From Prorocentrum cordatum (lineage: Eukaryota > Sar > Dinophyceae > Prorocentrales > Prorocentraceae): a stretch of 50,000 bases of DNA. The first letter of the stretch is position 1, and every line of letters begins with the position of its first letter. The stretch spans positions 1-50,000 of the forward strand of contig CAUYUJ010017844.1 of NCBI GenBank assembly GCA_963575745.1, written 5' to 3'. A program made the position numbers and the translations under genes. This document shows, piece after piece, positions 36,911 to 44,945 of this stretch. Under the pieces are notes generated by a model, which was given only the letters and a program-made list of their open reading frames with translations, had not been told where the DNA came from and did not search any database.

Positions 36911-37280
36911 TTCGGAATGCCCCTGCTTCGCTGCTAGAGCTTCAGCTTATGATTCCGGTTGCGAACCGAATGATGTTTGAGGAGGTCCAGGGAGGTGCGA
37001 AGCACGCAGCGGCAACCCCGACCGCCACAAAACAGTGGATTTGCATTGCACGTGTGTTTGCACTGCAAGTTGTTGTGCAATGCAATTTTGGTATGTTTCG
37101 GAATGCCGCTGGTTGCTGCTAGGGCTTGAGCTTATGATTCCGCCTGCGAGCCGAATGTGGTTTGAGGTCCCGGGAGGCGCGCACTGCCAACCACGACCAC
37201 TTAAAAACATGTTATCGTCTAGATTGCAGTTGCTGTTGCCGTCAGTTGTTGTCTGGGCAGTGCAATTTCTGTTGTGATGC
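36911..37280. repeat. 187-bp tandem duplication
   Basis: TTCGGAATGCC at 36911 and 37098; CAGCTTATGATTCCG/GAGCTTATGATTCCG at 36943 and 37128; both followed by GCGANCCGAATG, TTTGAGG and CCAGGGAGG/CCGGGAGG. No frame is kept in common. Confidence 0.88.
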
Positions 37281-37329
37281 AGTCCCGCCAGCCCTCTGGA
37301 CGTAGGTGGTTTCACGAACTCTTATCTTC

Positions 37330-37740
37330 TCTCTTCCAAAACCCCTACTTCCCCTGCTCGGGGGAGGGGCTTATCACTGCTAACTATTGATAATATTAAT
37401 GAGCACCCCCTCCCCAACCCGACTGTGGGCCAACCGGGGACATGCCCCCCCCCCCCCGACCATCCTGCCAAAAAACAATACAGAATGCACTCTGCCTCCA
37501 AATCTCGAGCATGCGCGGGCGCCCCGCGACCACTCTGCATTGGTTTTTGACATGGACGGCGGGGGTGCCGGCACATGTTGTTTTTTGCGCACTAGTTACG
37601 CGCAGGCCGACCGTCCCTGTTTAAAACGATACACCATGCACTTCGCCTCCAAATCTGGAGCATGCGCAGGCGCCCCGCGACCACTCGGCGAGCGCCCCGC
37701 GACCACTCTGCATTGGTTTTTCCCGAACCAGGGCTTGCAC
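37330..37740. repeat. 150-bp duplication with C-run
   Basis: After a C-run (about 37446-37459), GCCTCCAAATCT and GAGCATGCGCRGGCGCCCCG recur at 37494 and 37644. GCGCCCCGCGACCACTCTGC followed by ATTGGTTTTT occurs twice and a partial third time. A related phrase GCGCAGGCCTACCGTCCCTG is at 38618. Confidence 0.85.
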
Positions 37741-38215
37741 TGAAGGGGTCCTCGCGGATGCTGCTAGAGTTGGCGAAAGTGCCTCGCCGATTTTGGTGGC
37801 ACGCTGGGTTCCCGGGTTCCCAGTTCCGGGTTCCCGGATTCCTGGTCAGTGGTTCTGGACCGATGGTTCACTACCGATCTCACTGTCGAGGTCATTATAC
37901 GGATCTCATTAGCTCCCAGGTTCCCAGTTCCGGGTTCCCGGGTTCCTGATCATTGGTTCCGGGCCCACTACCGATCTCACTGTCAAATTCATTACGGATC
38001 TCATTCAATGTTCCCCAATCTGTGCTTGCATTGCAGGGGTCCTCGCGGATGTTCCCCAATCAGTGCTTGCACTGAAAAGGTCCTCGCGGATGTTGAAGGA
38101 TTTGGCGAAAGTGCCCCGCCGATTTTGGTCGCACGCTGGGTTCCTGGGTTCCCGGGTTCTTGGTTCCGGGTTCCCGGGTTCCCGGTTTCCCGGTTCCGGT
38201 TTCCGGGCCGATTTC
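37725..38215. repeat. 332-bp duplication with GTTCCCGGGTTCC words
   Basis: GGCGAAAGTGCC recurs at 37772 and 38104, with GGTCCTCGCGGATG before and CGCCGATTTTGGT, GCACGCTGGGTTCC after. Inside are GTTCCCGGGTTCC strings and a smaller duplication of CACTACCGATCTCACTGTC (37869, 37967). Confidence 0.87.
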
Positions 38216-38264
38216 GGAGGGCGGCGACGTTCCCGGTCTCCCTGGTTCTTGGTCGATATTCTTG

Positions 38265-38515
38265 CCCATCGGTCTCACCATCGATCTCATCACCGACTTC
38301 TCGATCGATCTCACAATCGATCCCACAACCGATCTCAATATCAATATCACAAGCGATCTCAATAGAGATCGCATGAGCATGAGCGGCCTCGCGATCGATA
38401 TCACTACCGATCTCATTGAATCGATTTCACTCTCGGTCTCACGATCGACCTTACAATCGTCCTCATTGTCGATTACACTATCGATCGCACGATCGATCTC
38501 ACAATAAATCTCAAG
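38265..38515. repeat. 12-bp array CGATCTCACAAT
   Basis: Units CGATCTCACAAT, CGATCCCACAAC, CGATCTCAATAT and similar. Self-complementary GATCGATC words occur throughout. Confidence 0.9.
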
Positions 38516-38677
38516 ATCCAAAATACCAATGTCCAAAATTTTCAATGTTTCCACTGATTGGGTTTTCTCAGGTGTAATTGTTAAGGATGGCGGGGATGCG
38601 AGCATATTGCTTGATGCGCGCAGGCCTACCGTCCCTGTCAATAAGCAATACAGAATCCACCCAGTGACGGCTGTGCA

Positions 38678-38880
38678 ATGGCGAACCTCGAGCGCTCTGC
38701 GCGCGCCGAGCACGTGGCGCACCTGGCGCTGCAGGAGCACGTGGCGCACTTGGTTTTCGTGGAGCACGTGCCGCACTTGCCGCGCCTCGCACGATTGGGC
38801 CTCCAGGGGCCTGGTGTTCCTGAGCTCGGGGCGCACTTGGCATGCGTGGCGCTCCTCGGCGGTGTGCAGACTCGGGTACT
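38678..38880 (+). CDS. Candidate exon with 9-residue repeats
   Basis: Product not recognised. An ATG at 38678 opens MANLERSARAEHVAHLALQE, then HVAHLVFVEHVPHLPRLARL and GLQGPGVPELGAHLACVALL. About 90 percent of codons to about 38862 end in G/C, after which this falls sharply. The 27-bp DNA repeat (GAGCACGTGGCGCACTTG) keeps phase and encodes EHVAHLxxx. GGTGTGCAG at about 38858 or GGTACT at about 38873 could be a donor. The minus strand reads as Arg/Val/His repeats and is less convincing. It may be a start exon of a repeat-containing helical protein. Confidence 0.38.
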
Positions 38881-38999
38881 ACTTTACTTATGTGTTGGGA
38901 GGGCGGGCGGGAGTGAGCGAGACGGCTTGCGGTTTTGGGGGGGCCTCGACCCCTCCCCCTACCTCCTCCCTGGGCCTGGGAGGGGGGTAGACGGAGGGG

Positions 39000-39400
39000 T
39001 CAGAACGTCCAAGATGGTTCAAGATGCCTCCAAGAGAGTCTAAGAGAGCCCACGATGGCCTCCAAGATGGCTCAAGATACCTCAAGATGGCTCACGGTAG
39101 CTTCCGACAAATATCCAAGAAGCCTCAATACGGCCCCAAAACAGTTTCAAGTGCCCTACGAGCCCTCCAAGGACACCCCCAAGAGGCCGAAATGGCTGCC
39201 ACAACCAAAGGATATCAATGTTTTTGGCCTTCTCGCCTTTTCGCGCTCCCGATGGGCTCTTGAGGCCTTACGATGGCCCCCTAAAGACCCCCAAGAGAGC
39301 CCCTAAGAGTGGGCTCCAAGACTGCCCCAAGTGGCTCCGCGAAGACCCCAAGAGAGACCCAAGATGGTTCCAAGAGACCTCCTAGAAACACTTCCAAGGC
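39000..39400. repeat. Decamer array, CCAAGATGGC orientation
   Basis: CCAAGATGGTTCAAGATGC, CTCCAAGATGGCTCAAGATA and similar, with a linker near 39210-39250 (TTTTTGGCCTTCTCGCC). Confidence 0.9.
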
Positions 39401-39409
39401 GGCTGTTAC

Positions 39410-39500
39410 ACTGCATGCTTCTACACTTCCCAGGTCAACGCAACTCGCCTGGCGATCTCTTGGATGGGCTGGAGGGGATACTTTTTGGTCTGCGGGCTCG
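39410..39500. repeat. GGGGATAC-T element, copy 4
   Basis: CAACTCGCCTGGCGATCTCT, GGATGGGCTGGAGGGGATAC and TTTTTGGTCTGCGGGCTCGC. Shares its upstream flank with copy 1. Confidence 0.8.
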
Positions 39501-39644
39501 CGAAGCAAGTCGAAAGTCGTCCGATCACTAGCCGGGCCGCGACTAGGCAGCAAGAAAAGAGAGGGGCAAGCGAAGCGAACGCGCGGGCAGCCACTCAGAA
39601 GGAGCACCAGGAGCGGCACTCCCAACCTGGTGGCGTGGAAATCC

Positions 39645-39705
39645 CGGTGGCAGCTGGTGGGGATACTTTTTTGGTCGCAGCCGCAAGCGAAGGGCAGGCG
39701 GCGAG
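39645..39705. repeat. GGGGATAC-T element, copy 5
   Basis: CAGCTGGTGGGGATACTTTT, then TTGGTCGCAGCCGCAAGCGA. Confidence 0.8.
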
Positions 39706-39729
39706 AGGGGGTCCGGGGCACGGGCCAGC

Positions 39730-40000
39730 CTAATTAGCTACTGAGCGACAAGCAAGCCGGCCGGGCCAGCACTCAGAAGCGGCGGCTGAGGTGCAGCTGC
39801 TGCTGGTGGAACTGGATGGCTGGTCTGCAACGCCCAGGGAAGCTGATGCAACTTGCAGACCTGAGACAGCCAGAGGTGAAATTAGGAACTGCACGCCAGA
39901 AATGCCTGACCAACACTGTGCCCACGGCCATGCCGCGAGCTGGCGAGGGCGCTGCCGCTGCCGGTGAACCAGAAAGCGGTGCGCAACCAGGAACGGAGCT
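39730..40000 (+). CDS. Weak coding candidate running into element copy 6
   Basis: Product not recognised. A plus frame with an ATG at 39816 reads MAGLQRPGKLMQLADLRQPE, VKLGTARQKCLTNTVPTAMP and EPESGAQPGTELAGG, then enters the dispersed element and stays open to 40412. Composition before 40000 is ordinary. Since the frame in the element is also open in other copies only in part, the whole 198-codon frame is doubtful. Confidence 0.25.
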
Positions 40001-40435
40001 GGCTGGCGGGGATACTTTTTTGATTGGCGGCTCCAAGGACAGATCTGGGAAGCGGGACGGACTCGACTGGGGCACAGAGCGAGATAATTGGCTGCAGAGG
40101 CGTATATGCCGCTGTAGCGAGTGCACATGCCAGGGACAAAATGACCCTCACTGGGGGCTGACGCTGGCGGCCCGACAGAGGGGAACGCAAGCACAGAACT
40201 GGAAGCGGACGGAAAGGAGCTGTCGCACACGTGGCGCCAAGCTCCAACCGTACCGTACAGCGCGAAAGGGCGTGGAGCACGCCGCACTGTGTCGGCACGG
40301 GGTGGCCAGGCATGGCCACACCGCCCATGCAACAAAAGGTGAGGCAAGGAACAGGAGAGACACGGCGGGCGCAAGGGCACGCGGCAGCAGGAAAATGGGA
40401 GGGCACAGATAGAAGCCTCACTCACAGTGACTCAT
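40001..40435. repeat. GGGGATAC-T element, copy 6 (long)
   Basis: GGCTGGCGGGGATACTTTTT, TGATTGGCGGCTCCAAGGAC, GACTGGGGCACAGAGCGAGA, then GTCGCACACGTGGCGCCAAG and, near the end, GCCTCACTCACAGTGACTC. Together with copy 2 this defines an element of about 300-430 bp. Confidence 0.82.
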
Positions 40436-40454
40436 AGGACGCTCTTGGGCATGA

Positions 40455-40830
40455 GAGCGACCAGTACCCAGTCAAGGAACACTCGACCGTGTCGTCTGAG
40501 TCCACAGCCTGCAACTTGTCCGCCACTGAGGATCGGGGGCGTAAAGCTGCAAGCACTGGTCAAGTCACCTGGCCCAGCCAGCCTGCATGGAGGACCGTGA
40601 TGATCTGCCAAAGGATGAACCACCTGTGCAGGAGCTTGAACGCGAAGGCGACGACCACAGTCAGGGACCCTGTCGTCGACGTCGCCGGCGTTCACCGCGT
40701 GCAACTTATCCGACACAGAGGGTCGGGGGCACAAAGTCGCAAGCGTAAACCGGGACACATATGACAGACCTGCCGGGGGATCCGCGGTGACCTGCCAAAG
40801 GATGAACCACTTGTGCAAGAACACGCCCGA
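40455..40830. repeat. 188-bp tandem duplication
   Basis: GCAACTTGTCCGCCACTGAG/GCAACTTATCCGACACAGAG at 40511 and 40701, and CTGCCAAAGGATGAACCAC at 40605 and 40792. On the minus strand both copies read similar to LHKWFILWQVT and PRPSVSDKLHAV, so an old coding segment may have been duplicated, but no frame spans both. Confidence 0.9.
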
Positions 40831-41099
40831 ACCAGGCCCGACATCGGGTGGTACCAGAAGCGGTGAGGTGCGCCGGTCTGCACCTTGCCGAAGCCCAGCA
40901 CCTGGATCGTCCCGAACCGTACCATGCGGGCCGGGCCCGCGGGTATGGGAGGCCCGCTAGCCGCGGCGGTGCCATGGGGGGAAGCCACTCTCACACGTCC
41001 TCATGACAGCGTACGCAGTGGCGACCAGCCGAGGTACCACGTTGTGTCGACCAGGGAGACTGGGGGAAATCACATTGTGGCTAGCTCGGGCATGCCTTG

Positions 41100-41630
41100 C
41101 ACAAATTGTGGGTCCTGGCCCGGCTGGAAGCGAGATGCTGGTCACAGCAACCCACAGGGGTGGCTGAACCTGCCAGCTCCTCTGTCATCGTGTCCCTTCA
41201 CAACGCTGGGGGCGCAGCCAAGAGCCGCAGAGACTTGTGAATGAACGCGGGGGGGGGGCACCCGAGGGCCGCTGGTAAGACAGCCGTGTCCATGGCCTCC
41301 TCGCTGGGATGTGTCACGGCACTGGCACGTCCTCAACCAGGGCCCACTTCGCTGAGGGCCGTGGTGACCCGTTGAGGTGGCTGAACCTGTCCGCTCTACG
41401 GCCATGATGTCCATACACAACACTGGGGGCGCAGCCGAGAGCCGCAGATACTTGTGAATGAACGTGGGGGTGCAACCGAATCGCTGTCACGAGGCCATGC
41501 CAAGGGATCCCACGCTTGGCCCGTGCCACAGCACTGTCAGGTCCTCAACCAAGGTACACTTCGCTGTGGGCCGTGGGGACCTGGTGGGGTGGCTGAAACT
41601 GTCAGCTCCCCTGTCATAGGCTGGTGGGGA
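41100..41630. repeat. 217-bp tandem repeat, about 2.4 copies
   Basis: GGCTGAACCTG at 41162, 41379 and 41591; CAACRCTGGGGGCGCAGCC at 41201 and 41418, followed by GAGCCGCAGAKACTTGTGAA and TGAACG. The array ends directly at element copy 7. Confidence 0.93.
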
Positions 41631-41780
41631 TATTTTTTTTTTGATTTGCGGCTCCAAGGACGATTCCAGAGAGCGGGTCGTCAGCTGGTGGGGATACGTT
41701 TTTTTTTGTTCGGCGGCCCGCAAGGAAAAGTCCAGAGGGCGTGTCAAACTGGTGGGGATGCGCGATGCGTCGGGAATTTT
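41619..41780. repeat. GGGGATAC-T elements, copies 7-9 in tandem
   Basis: Three starts at 41619, 41683 and 41749, each CTGGTGGGGATA or CTGGTGGGGATG. The first two are followed by long T-runs (10 T each) and GCGGCTCCAAGGACGATTCC or GCGGCCCGCAAGGAAAAGTC, then CAGAGRGCGKGTC. The third matches copy 3. Spacing of about 65 bp shows that the element can occur head to tail. Confidence 0.85.
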
Positions 41781-41789
41781 GGTCTGATT

Positions 41790-42470
41790 GGTGCAATTGG
41801 TCTGGTTAATCTGGTCTGGGCTTGGCTGGTCCGGATGGTTGACTGGTCTGGTTGGTGTGGTCGGCCCACTTCGTTAGTCCAACGTTTTACATCGCAGTCG
41901 TTTTTCAGTGCCCTTGTGTTATGTAGTGTTGGTCTGGTTGATGTGGTTTGTGTGGTTGATTTGCTTAGTCTGATCTGGGCTTGGCTGGTCCGGATTGAAC
42001 TGGTAGGTTTGGTTGGTCTACTTGGCTGATTTGCCTTGCTGGCCGTGCTGGCCTGCCTGGTCCAAGTTGTTAGCATCGCAGTTGTTTTGCAGTTCAATGT
42101 GGTATGCAATCTAGTTTGAGCATGGTTGGTGTGGCTGGTCTCGTTGAGCTGCTTAGTCTGGTCAAAGCTTGGCCGGTCTGGATGGCAGGCTGGTCTGGTT
42201 CATGGTCTGGCTGACTCGTCTGGCCCGCTGTCTGGTTGGTTTGGTTGCTCTACTTGGCTGGTTTGACTCGCTGGTCTTGCTGGTCTGTCAGATCAGGGTG
42301 GTATGCATCGCAGTTGCTTTGCATTGCAGGTTTTGTTGCAATGCAGTGCTGGTCCGGTTGGTGTGGTTGGTTTCGTTGGCCTGCTCAGTCTGGTCTGGGC
42401 GTGGCTGGTCTGGATGGCTGGCTGGTCTGGCTGGTCTGATCTGACTGACTCGCCTGGCGGGCTGGTCTGA
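41790..42470. repeat. Degenerate repeat of TGGTC words, 160-235-bp period
   Basis: CTGGTCYGGATGG phrases (about 41826, 41988, 42174, 42409) and RCATCGCAGTYG (41890, 42073, 42305) mark about four long units. Within them short CTGGT/TTGGT words dominate. No gene. Confidence 0.85.
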
Positions 42471-42476
42471 GGGGCA

Positions 42477-42680
42477 TCAGTAGCCATTGAAGTTCTCGTG
42501 TCCCACAGCATGCTGAAGCGCTGAAGCACAAGAACTATCCGCTTCCAGCGGCTTATCAGATTGAACTTCAACCAGATCTCGCAAGCCTTCCGCTGGCGGG
42601 CGGAACCACCCTCGCTTCACCCCCACCGGTCTTCCGCCGCCTTCCACCGTGGATGATGTGTCAAGCGACCGGCCCCTTCA
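42477..42680 (-). CDS. Unique island, two rival coding frames
   Basis: Product not recognised. In one minus frame (open from 42677 to TGA 42477-42479) it reads SLDTSSTVEGGGRPVGVKRG, WFRPPAEGLRDLVEVQSDKP and CASALQHAVGHENFNGY. In another, SARQRKACEIWLKFNLISRW and KRIVLVLQRFSMLWDTRTSM, with higher third-position G/C (about 73 versus 55 percent). Both look like protein. The stretch is free of the neighbouring TGGTC repeat. One of the two may be a terminal exon; I cannot choose with confidence. Confidence 0.3.
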
Positions 42681-42769
42681 AGGCGAGACCAAATCTGGAA
42701 CGCCCTACACGGCGGCGCTCTAATCCATCTCACACGTCGTAGACATCAGCAGCGCTGTGGACACCTGCG

Positions 42770-42919
42770 TTACCCCCGCAATTTCACCTCCTCCTCATCC
42801 CCCGCTTCTTTTTCCACATTCTCGCCGTCGTGTTCCTCTTCCTCTTCCTGTCCCTCCTCCTCCTCCTTCTCCTCCTCCTCGTCATCATCACCAGCATCAT
42901 CATCATGATCATGATCATG

Positions 42920-42974
<55 letters not shown>

Positions 42975-43110
42975 CCATGAGCATCACCATCACCAGCGTC
43001 ACCACCATCATCATCACCATCATCATCAGCAGCAACATCATCAATAACAGCACAACTGCCATCACCATCATGGTCATCCTCACCATCATCGCCATCCTTC
43101 AGTCCCTCCA
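42770..43110 (-). CDS. Asp/Glu-rich tail of the Cys-rich candidate
   Basis: Product not recognised. The minus frame reads GLEGLKDGDDGEDDHDGDGS, CAVIDDVAADDDGDDDGGDA, a run of about 20 Asp from (GAT)n, then DDDAGDDDEEEEKEEEEGQE and GENVEKEAGDEEEVKLRG to a stop at 42770. It follows the second Cys-rich module (43112-43292) on the same strand but one base out of phase with it. The non-Asp interruptions argue for a real acidic tail; the pure (CAT)n centre could be microsatellite growth. Confidence 0.35.
42885..43080. repeat. (CAT/ATC)n tract, left
   Basis: CATCAT units with ATGATC near the start and CACCAT or CAGCAA variants towards the right. Confidence 0.97.
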
Positions 43111-43781
43111 GGCCTGTAGTGCCTGGGACACGTCGCTCCTGTCTCATTCGCAGATGTTGTGGCAGGCGGCGGGGTGCAGCAACACTCGCCACAGTGCACT
43201 GGGAGGTCCATGCTGGCGCTGCACACCAGCGCGGTCGGCTCCCCGCCTGCGCCCACAAAGACGCTCATTGTCCTTCGACACCCACGCGAGTATGATTCAT
43301 CATCATTCTGCATGTGGCCTGGCTTTCTGGCAACGGCGGCGCAGCGGCTCACGTTCACGTTCACGTCCACCTTTAATTTCCCCTCGAGATCCGGGGGTTT
43401 CTCGTGCGCTGGCGTCATCGGCGCCAGGCAGTCCATGGGTTCGGCCTGTACATATGGTGTCAATACGTCATCTTCCCCATCGGCGTGTATGTTGTTGTCA
43501 ACTTCGACCCCACTCGTGGCGGCACCTATTTGCGGCACTGCGCGGCCCACTTCAGACGGCGGCTCCCACACAAGCGGCTCACACGGTGGCAATTCCCCCT
43601 CAGGCGGCTCCCACGGGGCGCCTCCCACGGCTGCGGCTCCGACGGCTGCTCCCGAGACGGTGTTTCCCACGGGGCCGATAGTGCAAGGGACAGGTCGTTC
43701 CTGTCTCACTCGCAGGTGCTGCGGCACGCGGCGCAGCAACACTCGCCGCAGTGCATTGTGAGCTCCCTGCTTGTGCTGCAC
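43086..43781 (-). CDS. Candidate Cys-rich protein with duplicated module
   Basis: Product not recognised. The 231-codon minus frame includes GNTVSGAAVGAAAVGGAPWE, PPEGELPPCEPLVWEPPSEV, ATSGVEVDNNIHADGEDDVL, PMDCLAPMTPAHEKPPDLEG and KLKVDVNVNVSRCAAVARKP. It then has a Cys-rich module GGEPTALVCSASMDLPVHCG, ECCC and ETGATCPRHYRP. A second module, with GGKPTTLVCSTSRELTMHCG, ECCC and ETGTTCPLHYRP, lies 560 bases upstream (43676-43850) but in shifted phases. The modules fit a small Cys/His-rich domain, perhaps metal-binding or disulfide-bonded; that is inference. No signal peptide is visible. The best evidence is the long, balanced, repeat-free middle. The frameshifts between modules suggest decay or indels. 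Confidence 0.5.
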   Translation of the reverse strand: MQHKQGAHNALRRVLLRRVPQHLRVRQERPVPCTIGPVGNTVSGAAVGAAAVGGAPWEPPEGELPPCEPLVWEPPSEVGRAVPQIGAATSGVEVDNNIHADGEDDVLTPYVQAEPMDCLAPMTPAHEKPPDLEGKLKVDVNVNVSRCAAVARKPGHMQNDDESYSRGCRRTMSVFVGAGGEPTALVCSASMDLPVHCGECCCTPPPATTSANETGATCPRHYRPGGTEGWR

Positions 43782-43850
43782 ACCAGCGTGGTCGGCTTCC
43801 CGCCTGTGCCCACGTATGTGAACAGTGACTGTCCTTCGACACCCACGCGA
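43112..43850. repeat. 175-bp duplicate segments 560 bp apart
   Basis: GTCCTTCGACACCCACGCGA at 43270 and 43830; GCAGCAACACTCGCC at about 43176 and 43733; CTGCACACCAGCGYGGTCGG at about 43218 and 43774; GACACGTCGCTCCTGTCTCA/GACAGGTCGTTCCTGTCTCA at about 43128 and 43692. Overall about 80-85 percent alike. Each copy has a (CAT)n tract on one outer side. Confidence 0.92.
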
Positions 43851-43857
43851 CAGTAAC

Positions 43858-43893
43858 TCATCATCAGTATTATCGTCATCATCATCATCATCC

Positions 43894-43926
<33 letters not shown>

Positions 43927-43969
43927 CCATCACCATCACCATCACCATCACCATGACCATCACCATCAC

Positions 43970-44007
<38 letters not shown>

Positions 44008-44310
44008 CCAGAAGCATCATCAGCATCAGCATCACCATCAGCATCACCATCATCGTCATCAGCATCATAATCATCACCACCACCATCATCGTCATCAGCA
44101 TCATCCTCATCATCCTCATCATCATCGTCGTCATCATCAGCAGCATCAGCATCGTCACCACCATCATCATCACCAGCAGCATCGTCATCCTCATCATCAC
44201 GATCATCGCCATCATCAGCATCATCGTAATAAGCATCAGCACCAACAGCAGCATCTCATGAGCAGCATCATCAGCAGCAGCATCGGCATCATCATCAGCA
44301 TCAGCATCAG

Positions 44311-44341
<31 letters not shown>

Positions 44342-44520
44342 GTCATCAGCATCAGCAGCATCGTCATCATCATCGTCATCGTCATCACCACCACCACCGT
44401 CATCATCATCATCATCCTCATCCTCATCCTCATCCTCATCCTCATCATCAACATCATCATCATCGTCATCATCAACATCATCACCATCACCATCACCATC
44501 ACCATCACCATCACCATCAC

Positions 44521-44580
<60 letters not shown>
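43858..44580. repeat. (CAT/CAG/CAC)n tract, right, 720 bp
   Basis: Long imperfect CAT array with CAGCAT, CACCAT, CCTCAT and CGTCAT subdomains, e.g. near-perfect CACCAT at 43925-43965 and 44480-44522 and CCTCAT at 44412-44446. On the minus strand it encodes Asp runs in one phase and Met in another. The 341-codon frame 43706-44731 changes from Asp to Met inside it. Confidence 0.97.
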
Positions 44581-44867
44581 CTTGCGCGTCCTTCCCATCC
44601 ATGATCCTCCACCTCCTCCTCCTCATCCTCTTCCTCCTGCTCCTCCTCCTCCTCCTGCTCCTCCTCCTCCTCGCCATCCTGATCTGCCTCCTCGTCCCCC
44701 TTGCCCTCGCCCCTCTCCCCCTCGCCCTCACGCCACAGAGTCAGGGGCTGGGGCGCGCGGAGGCGAAAGGCCACGCCAGGTGGGCGCAGCGCGCGAGGGC
44801 GAGGCGGACTGGCAAGGAGAAGGAACAACCAGGGAGAAGCAGAGAGCAAGAAAAACCATCCTCCCAA
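44574..44867 (-). CDS. Candidate acidic ORF at the end of the CAT tract
   Basis: Product not recognised. Ninety-seven codons. The first third is hydrophobic (MGGWFFLLSASPWLFLLLAS), followed by PPRPRALRPPGVAFRLRAPQ, then GEGERGEGKGDEEADQDGEE and a Glu run ending VEDHGWEGRARG. The hydrophobic start could be a signal anchor, but a plus-strand frame (LGRAEAKGHARWAQRARARR) covers the same bases equally well. The Glu part is from (CTC)n. Confidence 0.22.
44600..44705. repeat. (CTC)n tract
   Basis: CTCCTC with GCTCCT interruptions. Confidence 0.93.
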
Positions 44868-44945
44868 TAACTACGCACCCCGCCAGGCGAAGCCGTTCAG
44901 TAAACGCACACAAAGAAGCAATCAAATAGGGCAGGGATATTCAGA

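Noticed and set aside
43706-44731. 341-codon minus frame of Asp then Met runs as one protein
   Set aside because: The phase changes inside the CAT tract and the Met part is only microsatellite. Only its last portion, with the Cys-rich module, is kept as meaningful.
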